DNA from: Onstottus_B arcticum | GTDB taxonomy: Bacteria > Acidobacteriota > Blastocatellia > UBA7656 | Assembly: GCA_038040485.1 (NCBI GenBank) | Contig: JBBPIE010000010.1 | Location: forward strand, 132,456 to 196,455 | Direction of reading: 5' to 3' | DNA length: 64,000 nt | Shown: one piece after another, positions 35,937-45,561 of the stretch | Numbering within the stretch: position 1 is the first letter of the stretch | Layout of the letters: each line of letters begins with the position of its first letter | Translations under genes and position numbers: made by a program | Notes under the pieces: generated by a model | What the model saw: the letters and a program-made list of their open reading frames with translations, nothing else | Database searches by the model: none | Told to the model about the DNA's origin: nothing

Positions 35937-37208
35937 ATGAACGGTCAAATGATTGAAAGAGATTCGCTCGCGGCTCAACACTGTTGGAATTTGAGGCGGC
36001 AGACTTTGTTGATCCTCACAGTTGTGGCAACGGTCCTGTTCGCTTCCGCCTGTGGACGCAAAGGGTCACCCGAAGCAACAGCCGAGGCGAAAGCGAGAGC
36101 TTCGACAATGCCCGCGCCGCCGGTTGATGTCGCAACGGCTTCGGCGATCACTCGCAGCTTGCAACGCGGCGTCGAAGTCGTCGGCTCGCTCGCCGCCGAT
36201 GAAGAGGTAGTCGTTTCGGCCCAGGCGCCGGGCGAACTTGCGCAGCTCAACGTCGACTTCGGGGGTTTTGTCACGCGGGGACAGATTATCGCTCAGATAG
36301 ATCAGCGCGACGCCAAGCTCAAAGTCGAGCAGGCAGAAGCCACGCTGAAGCAAACGATGGCGAGGCTCGGGATGACGGAAGGAGAGAAGTTCGACCCGAA
36401 TCGAACCGCCGACGTACGGGTTGCCAAAGCTCAGCTCGATTGGGAAAAGATGAGCCTGGACCGCCAGGCGCGATTGGTTGAAAACGGCGACGTTTCTCGG
36501 GCGCTCTACGACCAGGCTGTCACGACTCACAGCCTGGCGCAGGCTCGTTATCAGGCCGCGGTGGATGCCGTCAATCAGCAACTGGCACTGGTCGAACAGC
36601 AGCGAGCCTCCTTGAATCTGGCAAAGAAGGCGGTCGCGGACACCGTGGTGCGCTCCCCGATCAACGGATCAGTGAAAGAGAAACATACATCACGAGGTTC
36701 CTATCTGCCGGTTAACGGGCGCATCGTCACTCTTGTGAAAATCAATCCACTGCGGTTGCGCGCCGATATCCCGGAGTACGCGGCGGCTTCGGTGCGAACC
36801 GGGCAGACGATGAACCTGACCGTCGAAGCTTTCCCGGACCGCGCTTTCACTGGGCGGGTGGTCCGCATCGGCGCCTCGCTTAACGAGCAGACTCGCTCGT
36901 TGACGATCGAAGCAGAGGTCGCAAATCCCGGCAATCTGCTCCGCCCTGGAATGTTCGCCAAGTCGACGCTCGTCACCTCAAACGACGCGCCCGCGGTGAT
37001 GGTGCCGCTGCGGGCGGTTCAAAACATCGCCGGTTTGAACAAGGTCTTCGTGATCGAGAATGGCCGCGCATCGGAACGCATAGTAAAGACCGGAGCAAGC
37101 GACGGCGACCTGATCGAAGTCGTCGCGGGCGTGAAATCGGGCGAGAGCGTCGCCACAAGCAACCTGGACAAGCTTCAAGAGGGCAGCGCCGTCAACGCCG
37201 GCAAGTGA
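35937..37208 (+). CDS. RND efflux periplasmic adaptor (membrane fusion protein)
   Basis: A 423-residue protein with an N-terminal signal ending at LFASAC, a possible lipobox with Cys near residue 40. The lipoyl-like half motifs VVSAQAPGELAQLNVDFGGF and VVRSPINGSVKEKHTSRGSY flank a long helical hairpin (residues 120-220). Beta-barrel and membrane-proximal domains follow, with SLTIEAEVANPGNLLRPGM. It links the inner membrane pump with TolC. The start codon ATG 35937 has only a weak ribosome-binding site. A perfect inverted repeat separates it from the pump gene. Confidence 0.9.
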   Translation: MNGQMIERDSLAAQHCWNLRRQTLLILTVVATVLFASACGRKGSPEATAEAKARASTMPAPPVDVATASAITRSLQRGVEVVGSLAADEEVVVSAQAPGELAQLNVDFGGFVTRGQIIAQIDQRDAKLKVEQAEATLKQTMARLGMTEGEKFDPNRTADVRVAKAQLDWEKMSLDRQARLVENGDVSRALYDQAVTTHSLAQARYQAAVDAVNQQLALVEQQRASLNLAKKAVADTVVRSPINGSVKEKHTSRGSYLPVNGRIVTLVKINPLRLRADIPEYAAASVRTGQTMNLTVEAFPDRAFTGRVVRIGASLNEQTRSLTIEAEVANPGNLLRPGMFAKSTLVTSNDAPAVMVPLRAVQNIAGLNKVFVIENGRASERIVKTGASDGDLIEVVAGVKSGESVATSNLDKLQEGSAVNAGK

Positions 37209-37212
37209 CGAT

Positions 37213-37298
37213 CAACCACAAAGTCACAAAGACACCAGTTTCACGAAAGCTGGAAGGCTTGATGAACTGTTCTTAGTGTCTTTGTGACTTTGTGGTTG
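37213..37298. repeat. Perfect inverted repeat inside efflux operon
   Basis: Arms of 23 bases, 37213-37235 and 37276-37298, are exact complements made of CTTTGTG/CACAAAG words with an eight-base period. The loop is 40 bases. It starts four bases after the adaptor stop. Degenerate copies of the same word lie near 430 and near 14.57 kb. A stable hairpin here could adjust the ratio of adaptor to pump. Confidence 0.85.
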
Positions 37299-37330
37299 GC
37301 TCTCAGTCTTTTGCCAGCAGGAGAAAGAGT

Positions 37331-40300
37331 ATGCAGAAACTCGCAGAAATCTGTGTCCGTCGTCCGGTCTTCGCTACGATGCTGATTCTCACGCTGGTTG
37401 TTCTTGGGATCTTCTCGTACAACAGGCTGGTTGTTGAACGCTTCCCGCGAGTCGAGTTTCCCACGATAACCATCACCACGCGGTTGCCGGGCGCCGCGCC
37501 CCAGGAAGTCGAAACCGAGATCACCGACAAGATCGAGGAAGCCGTCAACACCATCAGCGGAATCGACGAGTTGCGCTCGACTTCATCTGAAGGCGTCTCG
37601 CTAGTTTTTGTCTCGTTCGATCTCGAACGCGACCTCGACGAAGCGGCACAGGACGTGCGCGACAAGATCAACCGGGCCCTGCCAAATCTGCCACGCACCA
37701 TCGAACAGCCGACCATCGAAAAGCTCGACCCCGACGCGTCGCCGATTATGACAATTTCGGTCGCTTCGAATCGCAACATCCGCGAGCTGACCGAGTTCGC
37801 CGACAAAGTGCTGCGCCGTCAGATCGAATCCATCAACGGCGTCGGCCAGGTGCAGATCATCGGTGGACGCAAACGCCAGGTGAACGTCTATCTGGATGGC
37901 GACAAGTTGCGCGGTTACAACCTGACCGTGACGCAAGTGTCTCAGGCGCTGCAAGCTCAGAACCTGGAAGTGCCGGGCGGGCGCGTCGAACAGACCGATC
38001 GCGCGCTCACTTTGCGGACGCTCGGGCGACTGCAATCTCCAGCCGATTTCAACAATATCGTCGTCGCCAATCGTGCCGCCTATCCGATCAAGATCTCCGA
38101 CGTCGGCCACACCGAAGACGGCGAAGAAGACGAAGAGACGGCCGGCCGCCTGAACGACAGGCCGGCCCTGCTGCTTCAGGTGCGGCGCCAGTCGGGCACG
38201 AACGTCATCGACGTCGTCGATGCGATCACGGCGCGGCTGGCGCAAGTCCAAAAAGCATTGCCCGCCGGCTACTCGGTCGATGTCGTGCGCGACCAATCGA
38301 TCTTTATCCTCGCTTCGTTCCACGCGGTGCGCGAGCACTTGATACTAGGGTCCTTCCTGGCCGCGCTGGTCGTGCTGTTTTTCATGGGCAGCCTCCGGGC
38401 GACAATCATCGCGGCAATCTCGATTCCGACTTCGATCATCTCGACGTTTGCGATCATGGATTATTTCGGAATCACGCTGAATGGCCCGTCGATGCTGGGC
38501 TTGACGCTTTCAGTCGGTATCGTGATCGACGATGCGATCGTGGTGCTCGAGAACATCTTCCGCTACATCGAAGAGAAGGGCTACGAGCCGTTTGCCGCCG
38601 CGATCGAAGCGACAAAAGAGATTGGCATGGCGGTTATGGCCACGACATTGTCACTGGTGGTGATTTTTCTGCCAGTCGCGTTTATGCAGAGCATTCCGGG
38701 CCGGTTCTTCAAATCAATGGCGCTGACGATGTCGTTCGCCATCATGGTCTCGCTGCTGGTGAGCTTCACGCTGACGCCGATGTTGAGCGCGCGAATGCTG
38801 AATCGGTTGAAGCGGAAGTCCAACGAGGGCGGGACAGGCGAACCGGCCGCGCACACCGGAGAGAAGAGTTCGCGCATTTCGCGAGTGCTGGATCGCGGCT
38901 ACACCGCGTTGCTGACGTGGTCGCTGCACCACCGCGCGACCGTGGTCCTGATCGCTGTGCTGACGTTTGCTTCGACCTTCTTGCTAGCCCCCCGAGTCGG
39001 GTTCAACTTCTTCCCGGTCGACGACCAGAGCGAGTTCGAGGTCACAGTGCGCGCGCCTGAAGGGACTTCGCTGCGCAAGACCCTCGACATCGCCGAGCGA
39101 GTCTCCGCCGGCATCCGAAATCTTGATCATATTGATTACACGCTGACAACCATCGGCGACGACCAGCAGCGGACGCAGAACCAGGCAAAGATCTACGTAA
39201 AGCTTGCCGATTTGGACAAGCGCCCGGTCTCGCAGTTCGTGGTTATGGGTCAGGTGCGCGATAAGGTCCTCCCTGAATTCAAGTTGGAGAACCTGCGCAC
39301 GGTCGTCACGCCGGTTGGGGCGATCAGCGGCGGCGGCCGCGCCAATGCGGACGTTTCGTTTATGTTGCTCGGCCCCAACCTCGACAAGCTCAACGAGTAT
39401 TCCCAACGGCTGCTCGACAAACTCAAACAGGTGCCGGGCGTGGTGGACGCCGACACTTCGCTGATCGTGGGCAAGCCGGAACTGCGCGCGACGATTGACC
39501 GCCAGAAGGCCGCGGAGCTTGGCGTAGGCATCTCCGACATTGCGCAATCACTGCGGCTGCTGGTCGGCGGCGATCAGGTTTCGACCTATAACGAGAACGG
39601 CGAGCAGTACGAAGTCCACGTTCGTGCCAGCGAAGATTTCCGCACTGACGCGGCGAGCATCAGCCGACTCAATGTTCCGTCGGCGCGGTTGGGCAGCATC
39701 GGCCTCGACAGCGTCGCGAAGTTGAGCGAGGCAACCGGCCCGACCCAGATCGAACGCGTCTCGCGCCAGCGTCTCGTGATGCTCACAGCCAATCTCAAAC
39801 CCGGCTTTTCGCAAAGCGAGGTGCTCACCAATTTGCGCGCTGAAACGCAGGCGATGGGCATGCTCCCGGGCTATACCGCCGGCGTTTCGGGCTCGAGCAA
39901 AGAGATCGGCCGCACGATCAACGGCTTCCTGATCGCCTTCGCGCTCTCGTTTATCTTCATGTACATCGTGCTGGCCGCTCAGTTCGAGTCGTTCATCCAC
40001 CCGGTGACGGTGCTACTGGCCTTGCCGCTGAGCTTGCCGTTCGCGCTCATTTCGCTGATCGTGACCGGACAGGCAATGAACATGTTCACGCTGCTTGGAC
40101 TGCTTGTGCTCTTCGGAATGGTGAAGAAGAACTCGATCCTGCAAATCGATCACACCAACGGGCTGCGCAAAAAAGGGATGGAACGTCACGAAGCTTTGGT
40201 CCAGGCGAGCCGCGATCGGCTTCGGCCGATCCTGATGACCACAATCGCGTTCGTAGCGGGAATGACGCCCCTGGCCATAAGCAGCGGCCCAGGTTCAGGC

Positions 40301-40513
40301 ATCAATCGCTCGACTTCGGTTGTGGTGATCGGCGGGCAGTCAATGTGTCTGCTGTTGACGCTGCTGGTGACGCCGGTAGCGTACTCGTTGTTCGACGACG
40401 CGGCGGCATCGACCGTTTGGGGACGCATCGGGCGAGCCGTTCGATTGCCGTTTGCATGGGCGCGGCGCAAGGCAGCTTCGGCGACCTCGTCTTTTTTGGG
40501 ACTGTTCCGATAG
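37331..40513 (+). CDS. RND-family efflux pump (HAE1/AcrB type)
   Basis: A 1060-residue inner membrane pump. It begins CVRRPVFATMLILTLVVLGI, as in the HAE1 family, followed by LPGAAPQEVETEITDKIEEA. The LSVGIVIDDAIVVLENIFRY helix contains the double Asp of the proton relay in TM4. The C-terminal half has NMFTLLGLLVLFGMVKKNSI and RLRPILMTT. With the adaptor and TolC it forms a tripartite exporter for drugs or lipophilic compounds. AGGAG lies eight bases before ATG 37331. Confidence 0.95.
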   Translation: MQKLAEICVRRPVFATMLILTLVVLGIFSYNRLVVERFPRVEFPTITITTRLPGAAPQEVETEITDKIEEAVNTISGIDELRSTSSEGVSLVFVSFDLERDLDEAAQDVRDKINRALPNLPRTIEQPTIEKLDPDASPIMTISVASNRNIRELTEFADKVLRRQIESINGVGQVQIIGGRKRQVNVYLDGDKLRGYNLTVTQVSQALQAQNLEVPGGRVEQTDRALTLRTLGRLQSPADFNNIVVANRAAYPIKISDVGHTEDGEEDEETAGRLNDRPALLLQVRRQSGTNVIDVVDAITARLAQVQKALPAGYSVDVVRDQSIFILASFHAVREHLILGSFLAALVVLFFMGSLRATIIAAISIPTSIISTFAIMDYFGITLNGPSMLGLTLSVGIVIDDAIVVLENIFRYIEEKGYEPFAAAIEATKEIGMAVMATTLSLVVIFLPVAFMQSIPGRFFKSMALTMSFAIMVSLLVSFTLTPMLSARMLNRLKRKSNEGGTGEPAAHTGEKSSRISRVLDRGYTALLTWSLHHRATVVLIAVLTFASTFLLAPRVGFNFFPVDDQSEFEVTVRAPEGTSLRKTLDIAERVSAGIRNLDHIDYTLTTIGDDQQRTQNQAKIYVKLADLDKRPVSQFVVMGQVRDKVLPEFKLENLRTVVTPVGAISGGGRANADVSFMLLGPNLDKLNEYSQRLLDKLKQVPGVVDADTSLIVGKPELRATIDRQKAAELGVGISDIAQSLRLLVGGDQVSTYNENGEQYEVHVRASEDFRTDAASISRLNVPSARLGSIGLDSVAKLSEATGPTQIERVSRQRLVMLTANLKPGFSQSEVLTNLRAETQAMGMLPGYTAGVSGSSKEIGRTINGFLIAFALSFIFMYIVLAAQFESFIHPVTVLLALPLSLPFALISLIVTGQAMNMFTLLGLLVLFGMVKKNSILQIDHTNGLRKKGMERHEALVQASRDRLRPILMTTIAFVAGMTPLAISSGPGSGINRSTSVVVIGGQSMCLLLTLLVTPVAYSLFDDAAASTVWGRIGRAVRLPFAWARRKAASATSSFLGLFR

Positions 40514-40536
40514 CAGAATGAAAGTGAGTTTTGGTT

Positions 40537-42291
40537 ATGAAGGATTTTATTAGTCGCACGATTGCGTTCGTGTTGTTGGCCGGCTCACCCGCCCCAACCG
40601 CCGGTCAGATAGTAAAAATCGAGCAGCCGGCGTCCCAGGAAGCGAAGCAAAGCTCAACACCGCCGGCCGAGGAGCGAACGCCGCATCGTGTCGGCGTTGA
40701 CGAGAGCAGTCCGCTCACGCTCACTCTATTCGACGCGGTAAAACTGGCGCTCCAGAACAACCGCGAGATCGAAGTCGAGCGCATCAATGTTCAGCAAGCC
40801 AACTACGACCTGTTCTCGGCTCGCGGCACGCGAGACATCACAATCGGCGGTTCGAGTTTCTACGAGCACCGCGTGACGCCTTCCGGCTCGGTGTTGTCGG
40901 GCGGACCCAACGGGACGGTCACGACGCGAAGCGCGAATTGGGACTTGAACGCTCAGCAGTTGCTGCCGACCGGCGCACAATGGACGGCGCAGTTCACGAA
41001 CCTGCGGTCGGACACCAACAGCATCTTTAACTCGCTCAATCCGCAGTACAGCAGCGTGCTCAACTTTCAGATCCGCCAGCCCGTCATGCGTGGCTTCTCG
41101 CTCGACGAGGCGCGACGGAGAATCCGCGTCGCCAACCGCAGGCTGGATCTTTCTGACAGCCAGTTCCGCCAGAAGGCGATCGAGATCGTCTCGCGAGTTC
41201 AACGCTCTTATTGGGATCTGTTGTTTGGGTTGCGCGAGGTGCAGATTCAACGCGAAGCCGTCGGCCTGGCGCGCGCGCAACGCGAACGCAACAGCCGAAT
41301 GGTGGATCAAGGTACGCTGGCGCCGATCGAGCTTGTTTCGGTTGATGTGGAACTGGAGAAACGCAGAGAAAACGTTCTGTTCGCGTTGGAGGTGGTTACG
41401 CGGGCTGAGAACGCCCTGAAGCAATTGATCCTTGGCGACCGAAGCTCAGACGTCTGGAACAAGGCAATAATCCCAGCCGACGTCCCCGACCTCAACCCGG
41501 TTTCACTGAAGCTGGACGAAGCTACAGCGGCAGCGTTCGCGAACAGGCAGGAGCTTGCGCAGAACAACGTGCAGCAGGAGATCAACAAGATCGACACCAG
41601 ATATTTTTCAAACCAGACAAAGCCGGCCGTCGATCTGATTGCGTCCTACACATCGACCGGGTTGGCCGGCACGCTGGTTAGCAGCACCGGGAGCCCGTTC
41701 ACCGCAACCACCGATCTGCTGGTGAAGCAAGTGAACACTCTGTCGGAGCTTGCCGGTCTGCCTCCGCTCGTAATCGCTCCGTCCGCGGGATTGCCGGGCT
41801 TTCTGGTTGGCGGCTACGGTCAAAGCCTTGCGAACTCGTTCGGCAATGACTTTCGCACATTCCGAGTCGGCGTGAGCCTCAGCTTCCCGCTCAGGAACCG
41901 GGCGGCCGAAGGTCAGCTCGGGCGGTCGCTTGCCGAAGGCCGCAAAATCGGCGCTCAGCGGAAGATTCTCGAGCAGGCAATCGAAGCAGAAGTGAGAAAC
42001 GCGCTCCAGTCGGTCGAGATGGGACGCGAGCGAGTAGAGACGGCGCGAGCCTCGCGCGAAGCCGCGGAGAAGCAATACCAGAGCGAGCAGCGGCGCTTCG
42101 ATTCAGGCCTGTCTACTACATACTTCGTGCTTGAACGTCAGAACACGTTGTCGGAGTCGCGAGGCCGCGAGCTTCGTGCGATGACTGAATACAACAAAGC
42201 GATGTCGGAGCTTCAACGAGTTATGGGTACGACGCTGACTTCGGCTAATGTGGAAGTTAGTACATCGGCCGACAAGAAAAGCGGGAATTGA
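40537..42291 (+). CDS. TolC-family outer membrane efflux protein
   Basis: A 584-residue protein with a signal peptide (AFVLLAGSPAPTAGQ). The two OEP repeats are visible: LTLFDAVKLALQNNREIEVE opens the first, and a second repeat ends ESRGRELRAMTEYNKAMSEL. Heptad-rich helices (EAVGLARAQRERNSRMVDQG) form the tunnel. It is the outer membrane channel of the preceding adaptor and pump. The stop codon is the first part of an AAATTGC-type repeat. Confidence 0.9.
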   Translation: MKDFISRTIAFVLLAGSPAPTAGQIVKIEQPASQEAKQSSTPPAEERTPHRVGVDESSPLTLTLFDAVKLALQNNREIEVERINVQQANYDLFSARGTRDITIGGSSFYEHRVTPSGSVLSGGPNGTVTTRSANWDLNAQQLLPTGAQWTAQFTNLRSDTNSIFNSLNPQYSSVLNFQIRQPVMRGFSLDEARRRIRVANRRLDLSDSQFRQKAIEIVSRVQRSYWDLLFGLREVQIQREAVGLARAQRERNSRMVDQGTLAPIELVSVDVELEKRRENVLFALEVVTRAENALKQLILGDRSSDVWNKAIIPADVPDLNPVSLKLDEATAAAFANRQELAQNNVQQEINKIDTRYFSNQTKPAVDLIASYTSTGLAGTLVSSTGSPFTATTDLLVKQVNTLSELAGLPPLVIAPSAGLPGFLVGGYGQSLANSFGNDFRTFRVGVSLSFPLRNRAAEGQLGRSLAEGRKIGAQRKILEQAIEAEVRNALQSVEMGRERVETARASREAAEKQYQSEQRRFDSGLSTTYFVLERQNTLSESRGRELRAMTEYNKAMSELQRVMGTTLTSANVEVSTSADKKSGN

Positions 42292-42330
42292 AAATCGAAG
42301 ATTGAAAATTGCAAATTGCAAATTGAGATT
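42288..42330. repeat. Heptad repeat, AAATTGC family
   Basis: AAATCGA, AGATTGA, AAATTGC, AAATTGC, AAATTGA follow each other with an exact seven-base period directly after, and overlapping, the tolC-like stop. No complementary arm is adjacent. It is strikingly AT-rich next to GC-rich genes. Confidence 0.75.
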
Positions 42331-42365
42331 TGGCGAGATCACTTTACTGCTCGAGCGCTCACTGT

Positions 42366-44342
42366 TCAGCGCAAGTTGAACTCGATCTGGGCCACGACCC
42401 AATAACTCACTGGCTTGCCATCCTTCAAAGCCGGTTTGTATCTATATTGATAAGCGGCCTGTATTGCTTGTTCATCCAATCCGTCGGGAAGCCCGCTCAC
42501 GATTTTGACTTGCTTGACGTAACCGTCCGCGCCGACCAGCACGCGAGCGGTGACCGTGCCCTGAATCTTGTTCTTCCGCGCTTCTTCCGTGTAGTGGGGT
42601 GGCGGATTGCTCAACAGGACCGGCTTCGAATCTACTGCTGATGCCGGAGCGCCGGGCGCCGGTGGTGTCGATGTAGAACCTCCGCCCAGGTTACCCGCCC
42701 TACCCGGGAGGGGCATTAGCTTCGGGAGGCGGAATGGGAGTGGGTCCGTTCCCGCCTTCTCGCGAGGTGGGCCGGGCACCACGGTTATTGTCGATGTCGA
42801 AACCACGGTATATTCGGGACACTTCGGCTTCCGTGCGACGGACTTTGGATTCTGATTGAAGTCGAGGGCAGGCGTTTTGTCGGTAATGCCATTGAAGTCG
42901 GCGTACACTTTCCCGCCGCCGCCAAACGCGGTGTCGAGCGTGCCGTCCCCGTTGTAACGCATAAGAAGAAAGTCGGCAAGATCGCGATGAGTCTCTGCAT
43001 ATCCGCCCGCGACGATCTTCCCATCGGGCTGAACCGCTACCGATGAAGCCTCGCAGTATTCGCCGCACAGAGCGATAACCTTTCCTGCTTTGCCAAAGCT
43101 CAAGTTCAACTCGCCGTTGTTGCCGTATCGCGCCAGAGCGAAGGCGTGGGGCGACCCGGTTACATAAGCAGATCCGACGACGATGAAGCTACCGTTAGGA
43201 AGCAGCGCAATGGCTCCGGGGGTCGTTGTGTGTTCAAACCTGGTGATTGCTGTGCCGCCACTCCCGAATGAATTATCCGGAAGCCCGCTTTGATCGAAGC
43301 GTCGCAGGAGAAAGTATCCACTCCGGCCCTCCATATTCGTTTTACTCGCCATGATTACTTTGCCGGCAGGTTGGATCGCTATTGCGCGTAAAATCCCCTC
43401 GGGCGGTTTCACGGTTGTGGTCAACGTGCCCTTGTCGCCAAAAGCCGTATCGGTCCGGCCGTCAGCCTGATAACGTGTCATCTCAAAAAAAGAGAAAAAA
43501 GAAACGGTGTCACCAACGGCCGAACAATCCGATGAGCCGCCGGCGGTTAAGATCGTTCCATCGTCCTGGAGGCTGATCGAACGCGCGACCGCGAAACGAG
43601 TAAAGGGCGTGAGAGCTTTTCCGCCGTTGCCAAACGCCGGGTCCAGACTTCCGCGCTGAGTGTAGCGAACAAGAGCCAGGTTCGGGCGATCGCTTGAAAC
43701 CCCTCCCGCCACGATGATCCGCCCATCGTGCTGGATGGCGACGCCAAAGGGACTATCCGTTTTGCCGAAAAAGTCCGTGACGACCTTGCCACCTCGACCG
43801 AAGGAATTGTCGAGAGTGCCATCGCTGTTGTATCGCGCAAGAGCGAAGTCAGAATCACAGTTGTCCCACTTGGTGGTTCCAACCAGCAGGATTCTTCCAT
43901 CGGCCTGAAGAGCAACAGCAGCGAGATCGTCATCGTTGCCGGCAAAGTCTGTTACGACTTTGCCGCCTTCACCGAAAGACGTATCCGGACTGCCGTCGGC
44001 CAGGTAGCGGGCCAGCGCAAAATCTCCTTTCGAGTCTCTGCGAGTCTTACTTCTATCAGGTCCGTTCCCGGAAGCCGCGCCCGGCTTAGTGCTTTTCCCT
44101 CGAGTGCGACCGGCTACGATGATCTTGCCGTCGGGTTGCAGCGTAATAGCCTTCACTTCATCGTAGTTAATGTTGTCCGGCCTTCCCGTGTGCTCACCCA
44201 TAGCCGGTTGAGTTTGACCAAAGGCTCGCCCGACGAACCGGGCGCACAACATCAGCACCAGCGTCAGCGCGAGAGCCGTCGAAAAACGTACCACCTGTGC
44301 GGAAACGAAACTGCAAAGAAGCCTTTGACATTGATTCTTCAT
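42366..44342 (-). CDS. Delta-60-repeat protein fused to a TonB C-terminal domain
   Basis: A 658-residue exported protein. A signal peptide (ALALTLVLMLCARFVG) is followed by about seven copies of a roughly 55-60-residue repeat with LQPDGKIIVAGRT / FALARYLADGSPDTSFG / GKVVTDF motifs (delta-60 repeats), spanning residues 55-500. After a Pro-rich linker, the last 85 residues form a TonB C-terminal domain (HYTEEARKNKIQGTVTARVL, then SGLPDGLDEQAIQAAYQYRY). The propeller would sit in the periplasm; the TonB part may bind an outer membrane receptor or act as a stand-alone domain. It has no ExbBD genes nearby. Confidence 0.85.
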   Translation of the reverse strand: MKNQCQRLLCSFVSAQVVRFSTALALTLVLMLCARFVGRAFGQTQPAMGEHTGRPDNINYDEVKAITLQPDGKIIVAGRTRGKSTKPGAASGNGPDRSKTRRDSKGDFALARYLADGSPDTSFGEGGKVVTDFAGNDDDLAAVALQADGRILLVGTTKWDNCDSDFALARYNSDGTLDNSFGRGGKVVTDFFGKTDSPFGVAIQHDGRIIVAGGVSSDRPNLALVRYTQRGSLDPAFGNGGKALTPFTRFAVARSISLQDDGTILTAGGSSDCSAVGDTVSFFSFFEMTRYQADGRTDTAFGDKGTLTTTVKPPEGILRAIAIQPAGKVIMASKTNMEGRSGYFLLRRFDQSGLPDNSFGSGGTAITRFEHTTTPGAIALLPNGSFIVVGSAYVTGSPHAFALARYGNNGELNLSFGKAGKVIALCGEYCEASSVAVQPDGKIVAGGYAETHRDLADFLLMRYNGDGTLDTAFGGGGKVYADFNGITDKTPALDFNQNPKSVARKPKCPEYTVVSTSTITVVPGPPREKAGTDPLPFRLPKLMPLPGRAGNLGGGSTSTPPAPGAPASAVDSKPVLLSNPPPHYTEEARKNKIQGTVTARVLVGADGYVKQVKIVSGLPDGLDEQAIQAAYQYRYKPALKDGKPVSYWVVAQIEFNLR

Positions 44343-44625
44343 GAGGAGCGGCCTCCTAACCGAAGCATCCGTGCGCCTAATACTCTGCTCGATTCTACTC
44401 TACTGGATATAGACGAAAGTCAGCTCTTCGATAATGCAAATCTCCAATCAAACAGCGTCCAGTGGGTCAGCCTTGAGTTCCCGTTGACATTTGATCCGGG
44501 TTCACCCAGCCATGGGAACAACGCTGACGCCGGCCAGGGTCGACGTGCGCAAATAGACGCGCATCCCAAGTGGTACCGGCGTCCGATTTGGTCTGACATG
44601 ATGCTGCAGGGTAAGAAGCTAGACA
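44343..44625. other. Intergenic region upstream of delta-60 gene
   Basis: No gene is supported. On the minus strand TTAGGAGG lies ten bases before the delta-60 ATG and is its ribosome-binding site. TATATC near 44407 could be a -10 box. The remainder is ordinary sequence without repeats. Confidence 0.4.
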
Positions 44626-45363
44626 CTAACTTGAGAATCGACTGCCGCGGCGGGTCTTGAGCGTTTCGCGATAGTCATCGCCTTCCATCAGAACCAGCCT
44701 GCACATCTCGTGCAACCGCGAGCGAAGCCTCACGCCAACGCGCTCGGTCAGGCTTTCGTCGTAGGCGGAACCGATTGGAATGTCCAGATAGTTGGAAGTG
44801 AACAGCGTGATCTTCCGGTCGTTGTAGCGCTTGTTGATGATGTGAGTGATCGTTTCCTGAACCCACTCGGTCGGCTTGCTTGAACCAAGCTCGTCAAGCA
44901 CAAGCACCTCGGCCTCAAGTATCGGCGCAAGGATCTTGAGTTCGGACGTGTGGGTGTTGGGGTTATAGCTGTCTTGAATCTCTTTCAAGAGATCGCGGAA
45001 ATCATAAAAGATCCCAGGGATTCCCTTTTTGATCAATCCCTTCAAGGCCGCGACCGCCAGGTGGGTCTTCCCTACCCCGCAGCGTCCAAGATACAGGAGC
45101 CCAACGTCCACCACCGGAAACTCGTCGACAAACTTTCGGGTGTTCATCAACGCCCGGTGAAGCGACGGCATCAACGTCTCGAAGTTATCTAGGGTGCAGT
45201 GGGCGAACCGCCTGGGAATTCGCGCGCTCGCTTCGAGCAGATCGGGCCGGTCCGCGCGCTTGCAGTCGCAGGGGCGCACGCCTTTGCCTTCCACGAACTC
45301 CCAGCCCGTGCCCCCACATGCCGGACACGGAGCAAGCTTGAGGTTTGCCGAATCTGCTGACAT
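44626..45363 (-). CDS. DnaC/IstB-like AAA ATPase with N-terminal zinc finger
   Basis: A 245-residue protein. The N-terminus has a four-Cys zinc finger (CPACGGTGWEF then RPCDC), and the AAA core has Walker A GRCGVGKTHLAV and Walker B EVLVLDELGS. The closing SNYLDIPIG...RVGVRLRSRLHEMC segment has the sensor and arginine-finger region. The pattern matches DnaC/DnaI helicase-loader relatives, here not beside a transposase, so loading of the replicative helicase is more likely than an IS21 function. ATG 45363 is chosen so that the protein begins just before the zinc finger. Confidence 0.82.
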   Translation of the reverse strand: MSADSANLKLAPCPACGGTGWEFVEGKGVRPCDCKRADRPDLLEASARIPRRFAHCTLDNFETLMPSLHRALMNTRKFVDEFPVVDVGLLYLGRCGVGKTHLAVAALKGLIKKGIPGIFYDFRDLLKEIQDSYNPNTHTSELKILAPILEAEVLVLDELGSSKPTEWVQETITHIINKRYNDRKITLFTSNYLDIPIGSAYDESLTERVGVRLRSRLHEMCRLVLMEGDDYRETLKTRRGSRFSS

Positions 45364-45432
45364 TAGTAAAGTTCCTGGCGTAGATCGAACAACGTCTGAA
45401 GTGCGTAGGCTTGTTGATCTCGAACGCGCGCG

Positions 45433-45462
45433 ATTATAGTTGATGCGCGCGAAAAAAAGCAA
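45433..45462 (-). promoter_or_regulatory. Promoter of the DnaC-like gene
   Basis: On the minus strand TTGCTT (45457-45462) and a perfect TATAAT (45433-45438) are 18 bases apart. Transcription would start near 45426, giving a leader of about 63 bases before ATG 45363. Confidence 0.6.
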
Positions 45463-45561
45463 TCGGAAACTCGCTCGACGTTACATTATTTTTTCCTCGA
45501 AAACTTCAACGTCGCTAACTTAATCGTACAAGCTTGTTAACTGAATCAGCGTCTCCACGAT

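Noticed and set aside
37601..38338. 245-residue frame antisense to the RND pump
   Set aside because: Composition typical of antisense frames in GC-rich genes, and the sense gene is certain.
42785..43068. Frames overlapping the delta-60 gene in other phases
   Set aside because: Shadows of a repeat-containing protein; repeats create parallel open frames.
44626..45363. IstB transposition helper
   Set aside because: No IstA transposase or IS21 ends nearby; the N-terminal zinc finger fits a DnaC/DnaI-like loader better.
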